From: Paracoccus sp. N5
GTDB taxonomy: Bacteria; Pseudomonadota; Alphaproteobacteria; Rhodobacterales; Rhodobacteraceae
DNA: 64,000 bases
Direction: 5' to 3'
Assembly (NCBI RefSeq): GCF_000371965.1
Contig: NZ_AQUO01000002.1
Span: 946,001-1,010,000, forward strand
In this document: in pieces, positions 37,566 through 45,323 of the stretch
Layout: each line of letters opens with the position of its first letter
Numbering within the stretch: position 1 is the first letter of the stretch
Translations under genes and position numbers: made by a program
The notes under the pieces: generated by a model
Told to the model about the DNA's origin: nothing
Databases searched by the model: none
The model's input: the letters and a program-made list of their open reading frames with translations, nothing else

Positions 37566-38504
37566 ATGCAGATGAGCAGCATCGAGAGAGAAACCGAGGG
37601 TCGGGCGGCCACGCTGACCCACCTTCAAAGGCTTGAGGCCGAGAGCATCCAGATCATGCGCGAGGTGGTCGCCACCGCCGACAATCCGGTGATGCTCTAT
37701 TCGGTGGGCAAGGACTCGGCCTGCATGCTGCATCTGGCGAAAAAGGCCTTCTACCCGGCGCCGCCACCCTTCCCGCTGCTGCATGTGGACACGACCTGGA
37801 AGTTTCGCGCCATGTACGAGCTGCGCGACCGCGCCGCCGCCGCGGCCGGCATGGAGCTGATCGTCCATCACAACCCCGAGGCGATCGAAAAGGGCATCAA
37901 CCCCTTCGACCACGGCAGCCTGCACACCGATATGTGGAAGACCGACGGGCTGAAGCAGGCCCTGACCAAGTTCAATTTCGACGTGGCCTTCGGCGGCGCG
38001 CGGCGCGACGAGGAGAAATCCCGCGCCAAGGAGCGGGTGTTCTCGTTTCGCTCGGCCAACCATCGCTGGGACCCCAAGAACCAGCGCCCCGAGCTGTGGA
38101 AGCTCTACAACACCCGCAAGGGCAAGGGCGAATCGATCCGGGTCTTTCCGCTGTCGAACTGGACCGAGCTCGACATCTGGCAATACATCCACCTGGAAGG
38201 CATCGACATCGTGCCGCTGTATTTCAGCGAGAAGCGCCCGGTCGTGGAACGCGACGGCTTGCTGATCATGGTCGACGACGAGCGCTTCCCGCTGCGCGAG
38301 GGCGAGGTGCCGATGATGAAATCGGTGCGTTTCCGCACGCTGGGCTGCTATCCGCTGACCGGCGCCGTCGAATCCGAGGCCCGCACCCTGCCCGAGGTCA
38401 TCCAGGAGATGCTGCTGACCACGACCTCGGAACGCCAGGGCCGCGCCATCGACCACGACCAGTCCGCCTCGATGGAGAAGAAGAAGCAAGAGGGGTATTT
38501 CTGA
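37566..38504 (+). CDS. cysD: Sulfate adenylyltransferase subunit 2
   Basis: A 312-residue ATP sulfurylase small subunit. It converts sulfate and ATP to adenosine 5'-phosphosulfate together with CysN. The PP-loop motif YSVGKDSACMLHLA is at about residues 45-58. FGGARRDEEKSRAKERVFSFR and FPLSNWTELDIWQYI are core family blocks. The start has GGGGGCC upstream; a second ATG is two codons in. cysNC begins one base after its stop. The pair feeds reductive sulfur assimilation; no cysH or cysI is in view. Confidence 0.95.
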   Translation: MQMSSIERETEGRAATLTHLQRLEAESIQIMREVVATADNPVMLYSVGKDSACMLHLAKKAFYPAPPPFPLLHVDTTWKFRAMYELRDRAAAAAGMELIVHHNPEAIEKGINPFDHGSLHTDMWKTDGLKQALTKFNFDVAFGGARRDEEKSRAKERVFSFRSANHRWDPKNQRPELWKLYNTRKGKGESIRVFPLSNWTELDIWQYIHLEGIDIVPLYFSEKRPVVERDGLLIMVDDERFPLREGEVPMMKSVRFRTLGCYPLTGAVESEARTLPEVIQEMLLTTTSERQGRAIDHDQSASMEKKKQEGYF

Positions 38505-38505
38505 A

Positions 38506-40428
38506 ATGAACCTTCAAGACAAAGACCCCGTCTACGTCACCGACGCGCTGATCGCCGAGGACATCGACGCCTATCTGCTGAAGCACCAGCACAAGACCAT
38601 GCTGCGCTTCATCACCTGCGGCTCGGTCGATGACGGCAAGTCGACGCTGATCGGCCGGCTGCTCTATGACAGCAAGATGATCTTCGAGGACCAGCTGGCC
38701 AGCCTGGAAAACGACAGCAGATCGGTCGGCACCCAGGGCGGCGAGATCGACTTCGCGCTGCTGGTCGACGGGCTGGCGGCGGAACGCGAGCAGGGCATCA
38801 CCATCGACGTGGCCTATCGCTTCTTCGCCACCGACAAGCGCAAGTTCATCGTCGCCGACACGCCCGGCCATGAACAATACACCCGCAACATGGTCACCGG
38901 CGCCTCGACCGCCGACCTGGCGGTGATCCTGATCGACGCGCGCCAGGGCGTGCTGACCCAGACCCGGCGGCACAGCTATCTGGTGAACCTGCTCGGCATC
39001 AAGAACGTGGTGCTGGCGGTGAACAAGATGGACCTGGTCGACTACTCGGCCGAGCGGTTCTACGAGATCGTCAGCGACTACAGCCATTTCGCCAAGCAGA
39101 TCGGCATGGAGAGCTTCCTGCCGATCCCGATCTCGGGGCTCAAGGGCGACAATATCGTCACCAGGAGCCCGGCGATGCCCTGGTACCAGGGCCCGACCCT
39201 GCTGGGCCACCTGGAAGAGGCGCCGGTCAATGACGCCCGCATGCAGGAACAGCCCTTCCGCATGGCGGTGCAATGGGTCAACCGGCCGAACCTCGACTTC
39301 CGCGGCTTCGCCGGCCAGATCGGCGCCGGGCAGGTCGCCCCGGGTGACGCGATCCGGGTGCTGCCCTCGGGCAAGACCACCACGGTCAAGTCCATCGTCA
39401 CCTTCGACGGCGATCTGGACCAGGCGGTGGCCGGGCAATCCGTCACCATCACCTTCGCCGATGAGATCGACTGCTCGCGCGGCGACGTGATCGTGCGGTC
39501 GGACGCGCCCTGCGAAGTGGCCGACCAGTTCGAGGCGACGCTCGTCTGGATGGCCGAGCAGGAGATGCTGCCGGGCCGGCCCTATATCCTGAAGATCGGC
39601 ACCCAGACCGTGACCGCCACCGTGACCGAGCCGAAGTATGAGGTGAACGTCAACACGCTCGAGCACCTGGCCAGCAAGACGCTGGGCCTGAACGCGATCG
39701 GCGTGGTGAACATCTCGACCGACCGGCCGATCCCCTTCGAGGCCTATGCCCAGAACCCCGACCTGGGCGGCTTCATCCTGATCGACCGAATGACGAATGC
39801 CACGGTCGCGGCCGGCATGATCCATTTCGCGCTGCGCCGCTCGCAAAACGTGCATTGGCAGGCGCTGGATGTCGACCGCGAGGCCCATGCCAGCCTGAAG
39901 AACCAGAAGCCCGCCGTGGTCTGGTTCACCGGCCTGTCGGGTTCGGGCAAGTCGACCATCGCCAATATCGTCGAGAAGAAGCTGCACGCGCTTGGCAAGC
40001 ACACCTTCCTCTTGGACGGCGACAACATCCGCCACGGGCTGAACCGCGACCTGGGCTTCACCGATGCCGACCGGGTGGAAAACATCCGCCGCGTGGGCGA
40101 GGTGGCCAAGCTGATGACCGATGCCGGGCTGATCGTGCTGACCGCCTTCATCTCGCCCTTCCGCTCGGAACGGCAGATGGTGCGCGACCTGATGGCGCCG
40201 GGCGAGTTCGTCGAGGTCTTCGTCGATACGCCGCTGGCGGTCGCCGAATCGCGCGACGTCAAGGGTCTCTACAAGAAGGCGCGCGCCGGCCAGTTGAAGA
40301 ACTTCACCGGCATCGACAGCCCCTATGAACTGCCGCAGCAGGCCGAGATCACCGTCAACACCGTCGACCTGACCCCCGAGGACGCCGCCGAGCGCATCGT
40401 GCAATATGTGCTGACCCGGATGAGCTGA
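38506..40428 (+). CDS. cysNC: Fused sulfate adenylyltransferase subunit 1 / APS kinase
   Basis: A 640-residue bifunctional protein. The N-terminal GTPase half (CysN) has GSVDDGKST (about residues 39-47), ADTPGHEQY and NKMDLVDY, and a two-domain beta-barrel middle. From about residue 465, the APS kinase half (CysC) begins with the P-loop GLSGSGKSTIAN near residue 478, and FRSERQ is present. It activates sulfate to PAPS. Fusion is common in alphaproteobacteria. A terminator follows the stop by about 40 bases. Confidence 0.95.
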   Translation: MNLQDKDPVYVTDALIAEDIDAYLLKHQHKTMLRFITCGSVDDGKSTLIGRLLYDSKMIFEDQLASLENDSRSVGTQGGEIDFALLVDGLAAEREQGITIDVAYRFFATDKRKFIVADTPGHEQYTRNMVTGASTADLAVILIDARQGVLTQTRRHSYLVNLLGIKNVVLAVNKMDLVDYSAERFYEIVSDYSHFAKQIGMESFLPIPISGLKGDNIVTRSPAMPWYQGPTLLGHLEEAPVNDARMQEQPFRMAVQWVNRPNLDFRGFAGQIGAGQVAPGDAIRVLPSGKTTTVKSIVTFDGDLDQAVAGQSVTITFADEIDCSRGDVIVRSDAPCEVADQFEATLVWMAEQEMLPGRPYILKIGTQTVTATVTEPKYEVNVNTLEHLASKTLGLNAIGVVNISTDRPIPFEAYAQNPDLGGFILIDRMTNATVAAGMIHFALRRSQNVHWQALDVDREAHASLKNQKPAVVWFTGLSGSGKSTIANIVEKKLHALGKHTFLLDGDNIRHGLNRDLGFTDADRVENIRRVGEVAKLMTDAGLIVLTAFISPFRSERQMVRDLMAPGEFVEVFVDTPLAVAESRDVKGLYKKARAGQLKNFTGIDSPYELPQQAEITVNTVDLTPEDAAERIVQYVLTRMS

Positions 40429-40462
40429 GGCCGGATGCCTAAGGATTGACGTAAAAGCCAGG

Positions 40463-40500
40463 CAAAGGGGCGGTGTCGGCAACGGCACCGCCCTTGCCTT
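40463..40500 (+). terminator. Terminator-like hairpin after cysNC
   Basis: GGGCGGTG (40468-40475) pairs with CACCGCCC (40486-40493), extended by CAAAG and TTG flanks, around a 10-base loop. TTGCCTTGC follows. It is a good hairpin with a weak T tract. Confidence 0.65.
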
Positions 40501-40589
40501 GCGCCGTTTCGGCAACACTGTCCGAAAGTGGTATTGTTGTTCCCCTGTTCCGCGAGGCAGGCTTGGGGAAAGAACAACAGGAGATGACC

Positions 40590-40766
40590 ATGAAAGGCAC
40601 GGTCACGATCACGGGTCGCAGGGGCGCGCTGGTGTCCGGGGAATACGAAGTCACCGGCGACCGGCTGCGGGTGTTCTATGACGGGCAGGAGCGGCTGGTG
40701 CGCATCGACGGCGGCCAGGTCGATCACCTGGCCCAGGCGCTGCTGCGCGACCTCTGGCTGGGCTGA
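40590..40766 (+). CDS. Small protein of unknown function (58 residues)
   Basis: A 58-residue protein beginning MKGTVTITGRRGALVSGEYE and predicted to be a small beta-rich soluble domain, with an acidic/basic mix and ending LLRDLWLG. No family is recognised. AGGAG six bases before the ATG at 40590 is a proper ribosome site, better spaced than for the ATG two codons earlier. The gene follows the cysNC terminator, so it probably has its own promoter. Confidence comes from the ribosome site and codon style only. Confidence 0.6.
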   Translation: MKGTVTITGRRGALVSGEYEVTGDRLRVFYDGQERLVRIDGGQVDHLAQALLRDLWLG

Positions 40767-40817
40767 TCCCGGCGGGATGAACCTCGTGCCGGGCCGATGC
40801 GGCCCGGTGCGCGTGTC

Positions 40818-41603
40818 TCAGGCGCCCTTGCCGCCGGGGCGGTATTCCCGCGCCAGCGCGGCCCGACCTTCGGGCGGCACGGCATCGGCCGCGGCCAGGT
40901 CCACGACCAGCAGCGCCTCGCCCCGCGCGCCCGCCATGGCCAAAGGCTGGCCGTCCGGTCCGGCGATGACCGACAGGCCGCCATAGTCCAGCCCGGCCTC
41001 GGCGCCCGCGTAATTCGCATAGGCCACCACTGCGCCACTCTCATGCGCGCGGGCCGGGACCAGCACGCGCTGGACATGCTCGAAGCCCAGCGGATTGGCG
41101 GTCGGCACCAGGATCAGCCTTGCCCCGTCCCGGGCCAGTGCGGCGGCATGGCCGGGAAATTCGATGTCATAGCAGACCAGCGTCGCCGCACCTTGCCCCG
41201 CCAGTTGAAAGACCGGTGGCAGTTCGGTGCCGCGCCGGAAGCCCGCCTGCTCCATGGCGCCATAGAGCTGGATCTTGCGGTAATGCGACAGGATCGCCCC
41301 GTCAGCGCCGATCACCGTCACGGCGTTGTAAAGCGCCTCGCCCGCGCGCTCGGCCCAGCCAAGGCACAATCCGCAGCCGGCCTCGCGCGCCATCGCGCGC
41401 AGGCGGGTGATCCATGCGCCCTCCAGCGGTTGGGCCAGCGCGGCATGCAGGTCGGGGCGGTTATAGCCGGGCAGGATCAGCTCGGGCGTCAGCAGCAGCC
41501 CGGCGCCCGCCGCCGAAGCCGCCCGCAACTGCTGGCAGATCGCCCGGAAAACCGCGTCGATCCGGCCATTTGTCGGCGGCGCCTGCCAGAGTGCAATCTT
41601 CAC
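40818..41603 (-). CDS. davA: 5-aminopentanamidase (delta-aminovaleramidase), nitrilase family
   Basis: A 261-residue carbon-nitrogen hydrolase. Catalytic triad is Glu41 (LTPELILPGYN), Lys110 (SHYRKIQLYG) and Cys144 (LVCYDIEFP). Similarity to Pseudomonas DavA is strong through the whole protein, for example in ARDGARLILVPTAN and AYANYAGAEAGLDYGG. It would hydrolyse 5-aminopentanamide to 5-aminovalerate, the step after DavB. It is divergent from davB with an 82-base gap that must hold both promoters. In Pseudomonas the two genes are arranged as an operon. Confidence 0.87.
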   Translation of the reverse strand: MKIALWQAPPTNGRIDAVFRAICQQLRAASAAGAGLLLTPELILPGYNRPDLHAALAQPLEGAWITRLRAMAREAGCGLCLGWAERAGEALYNAVTVIGADGAILSHYRKIQLYGAMEQAGFRRGTELPPVFQLAGQGAATLVCYDIEFPGHAAALARDGARLILVPTANPLGFEHVQRVLVPARAHESGAVVAYANYAGAEAGLDYGGLSVIAGPDGQPLAMAGARGEALLVVDLAAADAVPPEGRAALAREYRPGGKGA

Positions 41604-41685
41604 TTTTCAGCCCCTTCGCGGCGATACTGGCGCGCAGTCTAACCGATCCTCCGGCCTTCGCCAGCCGACCCCGTGGGAGAGCAGC

Positions 41686-43335
41686 ATGACCGACCGCCCC
41701 GTCACCGCCTTCGGGCCGGATTTCCCCTTTGCCTATGACGACTGGCTGCGCCATCCGGCGGGCCTGGGCGCCATCCCGGCCGAGCGGTTCGGCACCAAGG
41801 TCGCGGTGATCGGCGCCGGCTGCGCCGGCATCGTCGCCAGCCACGAGTTGATGAAGCTGGGCCTGCATCCCGAGATCTATGAATCGGCCAAGCTGGGCGG
41901 CCGGCTGCGATCCGAGATCTTCGAGGGCACCGAGGACGTGGTGGCGGAACTGGGCGGGATGCGCTTTCCGGTCTCCTCGACCGCCTTCTACCATTACGTC
42001 GACCTGGTCGGGCTGGAAAGCCGGCCGTTCCCGAACCCGCTGACCGCCGCCGCCGGCTCGACGGTGATCGATCTCGAGGGCGAGACGCATTTCGCCCGCA
42101 GCCTCGACGACCTGCCCCGGCTTTACCACGAGGTCGCCACCGCCTATCGCGCCGCGCTGGAGGAGCACGCCGATTTCGCCGCGCTGCAACAGGCGGTGCG
42201 CGACCGCGACGTGGCGCGGCTCAAGGCGCTGTGGGATCCGCTGGTGGCCCAATGGGACGAGCGCACCTTCTACGATTTCGTGATCTCGTCCAGGGCGTTC
42301 CGGGGCCTCGGCTTCCGCCACCGCGAGGTGTTCGGCCAGGTCGGCTTCGGCACCGGCGGCTGGGACAGCGACTTTCCGAATTCGATGCTGGAGATCCTGC
42401 GGGTGAACCTGCTGGAACTGGACGACAACCAACGCTTCATCGTCGGCGGGGTGGAAAACGTGCTGCAACGGCTGTGGCGCCAGCCGGCGGTCTGCGTGCA
42501 TTGGCCCGCGGGCACCACGCTCAGCGCGCTGAACGGCGGCGCGACGCTGGGCCGGGCCTGCCGCATCGCCCGCAAGGGATCGGGCTTCACCGTCACCGAC
42601 CAATGGGGCGTTGCCCGCGATTATGCGGCCGTGCTGGTGACCTGCCAGAGCCACCTGCTGACCACCTCGGTCGCGGTGGACGAGTCGATCTTCGACCAGA
42701 AGCTGTGGATGGCGCTGGACCGCACCCGCTACATGCAGGCGGCGAAGACCTTCGTCATGGTCGACCGGCCGTTCTGGAACGACACCGATCCGGCGACCGG
42801 GCGGCCGCTGCTGTCGATGACGCTGACCGACCGGCTGACGCGGGGCAGCTATTTCTTCGACAACGGTCCCGACCGGCCGGGGGTGATCTGCCTGAGCTAT
42901 TCCTGGATGACCGACGCGCTGAAGGTGCTGCCGCTGGCGCCCGAGCGGCGGGTCGAACTGGCGCTGGATGCGCTCGACAAGATCTATCCCGGCGTCGACA
43001 TCCGCAGCCATATTCGCGGCGCCCCGATCTGCGTCAGCTGGGAGGCGGACGAGAATTTCCTTGGCGCCTTCAAGGGCGCGCTGCCCGGGCATTACCGCTA
43101 TAACCACCGCATGTATGGCCATTTCATGCAAGGCGCGATGCCCGAGGAGCAGCGTGGCATCTTCCTGGCCGGCGACGGCATCAGCTGGACCCCGGCCTGG
43201 GTCGAGGGCGCGGTGCAGACGGCGCTGAACGCGGTCTGGGGGGTGATGGCGCATCTGGGCGGCGCCTGCGCGCCCGAGAACCCCGGGCCGGGCGAGTTGT
43301 GGCCGCGGATCGGCCCGCTGGCCCTGCCGGACTGA
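41686..43335 (+). CDS. davB: L-lysine 2-monooxygenase
   Basis: A 549-residue flavoprotein monooxygenase that converts L-lysine, oxygen and water to 5-aminopentanamide and carbon dioxide. Residues 40-50 (AVIGAGCAGIV) form the FAD-binding fold. Extended blocks match Pseudomonas DavB from the first residues (FGPDFPFAYDDWLRHPAGLG) to the end (WTPAWVEGAVQTALNAVWG). Key regions such as AELGGMRFPVSSTAFYHYVD and LTDRLTRG are intact. The ATG has GAGAGCAGC upstream. The davT/davD genes for the later steps are not in the window. Confidence 0.9.
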   Translation: MTDRPVTAFGPDFPFAYDDWLRHPAGLGAIPAERFGTKVAVIGAGCAGIVASHELMKLGLHPEIYESAKLGGRLRSEIFEGTEDVVAELGGMRFPVSSTAFYHYVDLVGLESRPFPNPLTAAAGSTVIDLEGETHFARSLDDLPRLYHEVATAYRAALEEHADFAALQQAVRDRDVARLKALWDPLVAQWDERTFYDFVISSRAFRGLGFRHREVFGQVGFGTGGWDSDFPNSMLEILRVNLLELDDNQRFIVGGVENVLQRLWRQPAVCVHWPAGTTLSALNGGATLGRACRIARKGSGFTVTDQWGVARDYAAVLVTCQSHLLTTSVAVDESIFDQKLWMALDRTRYMQAAKTFVMVDRPFWNDTDPATGRPLLSMTLTDRLTRGSYFFDNGPDRPGVICLSYSWMTDALKVLPLAPERRVELALDALDKIYPGVDIRSHIRGAPICVSWEADENFLGAFKGALPGHYRYNHRMYGHFMQGAMPEEQRGIFLAGDGISWTPAWVEGAVQTALNAVWGVMAHLGGACAPENPGPGELWPRIGPLALPD

Positions 43336-43385
43336 GGCGCAGAAAAGGCGTGACAAGCCGGCGCGGCCCGGCTAACCATGACGCC

Positions 43386-43460
43386 ATGTCGCATCGTGAT
43401 TTCTACACCGCCTCGTTTTATTGGTTCCGCTGTCCCCAGCGGAGCCGGGTTGCCGTGTAG
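43386..43460 (+). CDS. Aromatic-rich leader peptide of DAHP synthase attenuator
   Basis: A 24-residue reading frame located 97 bases before the DAHP synthase start. It contains DFYTASFYWF, that is six aromatic residues in ten: Phe, Tyr, Phe, Tyr, Trp, Phe. All three end products of the shikimate pathway are represented. Starved tRNA for any of them would stall the ribosome here. The ribosome binding site is weak, which is the main doubt. The CCGCT/AGCGG hairpin (43427-43442) right after the aromatic codons is the expected pause structure. Confidence 0.75.
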   Translation: MSHRDFYTASFYWFRCPQRSRVAV

Positions 43461-43520
43461 CGTCAGGAACGCGATACCATCCCCGAAAGCCGCTGGCCCG
43501 ACCGGCGGCTTTTGTCTTTC
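43427..43520 (+). promoter_or_regulatory. Transcription attenuator upstream of DAHP synthase
   Basis: The terminator stem is AAAGCCGC (43486-43493) paired with GCGGCTTT (43505-43512), followed by TGTCTTT. CCAGCGG (43436-43442) can pair with CCGCTGG (43490-43496), which overlaps the terminator's 5' arm. This pairing is an antiterminator mutually exclusive with the terminator. CCAGCGG also takes part in the early hairpin, so the usual 1:2, 2:3 and 3:4 pairings exist. With aromatic amino acids abundant the ribosome finishes the leader peptide and the terminator forms. Confidence 0.75.
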
Positions 43521-43557
43521 GAAAACCCCCGGTCCGGCCCTTCGCAGAGAAAGAGCC

Positions 43558-44619
43558 ATGACCATCCAGACCGAAAACCTGCATATCGACAGCCTGCGCC
43601 TGCTGCCCGCACCCGCCGCCCTGGCGGCCGAGTTGCCGCGCGACGACGCGATCTCACGCCTCGTCACCGAAAGCCGCGCCGCGATCCGCGCCATCCTGGC
43701 CGGCCGGGACCGCCGGCTTCTGGTGGTGGTCGGCCCCTGCTCGATCCACGATCCCAAGGCCGCGCTCGACTATGCCGCGCGGCTGGCCGAGGAACGCCGG
43801 GCGCTGTCCGACCGGCTCGAGATCGTCATGCGGGTCTATTTCGAAAAGCCGCGCACCACGGTCGGCTGGAAGGGGCTGATCAACGACCCGCATCTGGACG
43901 GCTCGGACCGGATCGAGGACGGGCTGCCGATGGCGCGCCGCCTGCTTCTGGACATCAACCGCCTGGGCCTGCCGGCGGCGACCGAGTTCCTGGACCCGAT
44001 CCTGCCGCAGTATTTCGCCGACCTGATCGCCTGGGGCGCCATCGGTGCGCGCACCACGGAAAGCCAGATCCACCGCCAACTGGCCTCGGGCCTGTCCTGC
44101 CCGGTCGGCTTCAAGAACGGCACCGATGGCGGCGTGCAGGTGGCGCTGGATGCGATCCGCTCGGCCGCGGGCGCGCACAGCTTCCCGGCGATCACCGCCG
44201 ATGGCCGCGCCGCGATTGCCCGCACCACCGGCAATGCGGCCTGCCATCTGGTGCTGCGCGGCGGCCATGCCGGGTCGAACTACGGCGCCGCCGATGTGGA
44301 AGCCGTCGCGGCGGCGGCCGCCAGGGCCGGGGTGGATCCCGGCATCGTCATCGACGCGAGCCATGCCAACAGCGGCAAGGACGCCGCCCGCCAGCCGGCG
44401 GTGATCGCCGACATCGCCGCGCAGATCCGGGACGGCGAGACGCGCATCCGCGGCGTGATGCTGGAAAGCAACCTCGTCGCCGGGCGGCAGGATCTGGCCC
44501 CCGACCGCGTGCCGACCTATGGCCAAAGCATCACCGACGCCTGCCTGGGCTGGGAGGACACGCGCCGGCTGCTGCACGGCCTCGCCGCCACCCTGGACGC
44601 GCAGGCCCGCGCTGCCTGA
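43558..44619 (+). CDS. aroG: Class I 3-deoxy-7-phosphoheptulonate (DAHP) synthase
   Basis: A 353-residue first enzyme of the shikimate pathway. It condenses phosphoenolpyruvate and erythrose 4-phosphate. The family GPCSIHDPKAALDYA lies near residues 58-72, VYFEKPRTTVGWKGLINDPHLDGS follows, and LRGGHAGSNYG and IDASHANSGKDAARQ carry metal and substrate contacts. It resembles the AroF/G/H class. The ATG was placed at MTIQTENLH after AGAGAAAGAG, because the longer frame overlaps the leader region. Its expression is predicted to be attenuated by aromatic amino acids. A strong terminator follows. Confidence 0.92.
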   Translation: MTIQTENLHIDSLRLLPAPAALAAELPRDDAISRLVTESRAAIRAILAGRDRRLLVVVGPCSIHDPKAALDYAARLAEERRALSDRLEIVMRVYFEKPRTTVGWKGLINDPHLDGSDRIEDGLPMARRLLLDINRLGLPAATEFLDPILPQYFADLIAWGAIGARTTESQIHRQLASGLSCPVGFKNGTDGGVQVALDAIRSAAGAHSFPAITADGRAAIARTTGNAACHLVLRGGHAGSNYGAADVEAVAAAAARAGVDPGIVIDASHANSGKDAARQPAVIADIAAQIRDGETRIRGVMLESNLVAGRQDLAPDRVPTYGQSITDACLGWEDTRRLLHGLAATLDAQARAA

Positions 44620-44660
44620 GGGCTGGTCCCGGCTTTCTCTGGCCAGTTGCTGATGGCAGA

Positions 44661-44690
44661 AAGCCCCGCGTCCCGTCGCGGGGCCTTTCG
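44661..44690 (+). terminator. Intrinsic terminator after DAHP synthase
   Basis: GCCCCGCG (44663-44670) pairs with CGCGGGGC (44677-44684) around a 6-base loop, followed by CTTTCG. Stem and tail are good for an intrinsic terminator. Confidence 0.75.
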
Positions 44691-45025
44691 CGACGGCGGG
44701 CGCGTGCCGCATGATCTGCACGGGAAAGGCCGCTGAGCGATCTTCGGTCCGAACGCCGCCGGGGCGCGAACCGGGGCGATCCGCTGCCGATGCCGCGGAC
44801 CGCGCCCGAGACATTCGTCGGCGAGGATCCCGCCCTTCCTGGCGGTCGCGGCCGCCGCTACCAGGTCGGCGCCGACATGCTCTTCGGGCAGATCCTGCCC
44901 TATCCGGACAGTCGCCGCACGGAGACGGCCGCGATCCGCTGTCGATCGCAACGAAACGCCGCCCGGATCGGCTGATCGGGGCGGCGGGATGGCGCGGGGC
45001 ATGGGGCCTGCTGCCCCGGTCGTCC
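44691..45025. other. Non-coding stretch with a hairpin, no gene supported
   Basis: A gap of about 335 bases after the DAHP synthase terminator. Short open frames on both strands show no start signals or family features. A hairpin at 44957-44986 (CGCCGCCC with GGGCGGCG) lacks a T tract. I see nothing else here. Confidence 0.4.
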
Positions 45026-45178
45026 TTACAGGTGGATCTGGCTGAAGGCAGCCTTGGGAATGCCCAGTTTCTTCAGGTCGCGCGCGTCCGGGGTGCGGTG
45101 CATGTCCACCGCGGCGGCGGCGTGAACGGCGGCCCGGAAGGCGCCGAAGAACGAGCGGAGGGACTGAAGGGCGGTCAT
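45026..45178 (-). CDS. DUF1127-like small protein
   Basis: A 50-residue peptide with an Arg/Phe-rich amphipathic N-terminus (MTALQSLRSFFGAFRAAV). The C-terminal half, RTPDARDLKKLGIPKAAFSQIHL, resembles the end of DUF1127 proteins, where a short DxxxLGIxRxDI-like helix is conserved. AGG lies 8 bases before the ATG. DUF1127 proteins of alphaproteobacteria are often stress-induced and affect small-RNA or phosphate physiology; that is family knowledge, not shown here. It is a free-standing gene upstream of nothing on this strand. Confidence 0.7.
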   Translation of the reverse strand: MTALQSLRSFFGAFRAAVHAAAAVDMHRTPDARDLKKLGIPKAAFSQIHL

Positions 45179-45323
45179 CTGTCTAGCCTGTCTGTCGGTG
45201 TTTCTACGCCAACAGAGATGGGCCTCCCCCGCCGTTTCCGCAACGCAGCATTTGGGCAATGCCGCCATGTGCGCAGGGCATGGCGATCCCGGCCGCGCCG
45301 ATGGCGGGCCGGGATCGCGGGTC

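Noticed and set aside
43356..43373. AGCCGG/CCGGCT hairpin after davB as a terminator
   Set aside because: The stem is only six pairs and no T tract follows; it may be part of the attenuator region's leader instead.
43378..43557. Extended N-terminus for DAHP synthase starting at 43378
   Set aside because: It would overlap the aromatic leader and terminator stems in another frame; the ATG at 43558 gives the normal family start and has an A/G-rich ribosome site.
44790..44975. Short plus-strand frame between DAHP synthase and the DUF1127-like gene
   Set aside because: No ribosome binding site, no family feature and an arginine-rich composition typical of non-coding high-GC sequence.
44957..44986. 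Hairpin as a terminator of the DUF1127-like gene
   Set aside because: The stem is good but the minus-strand side lacks a T tract, so it is not called a terminator.
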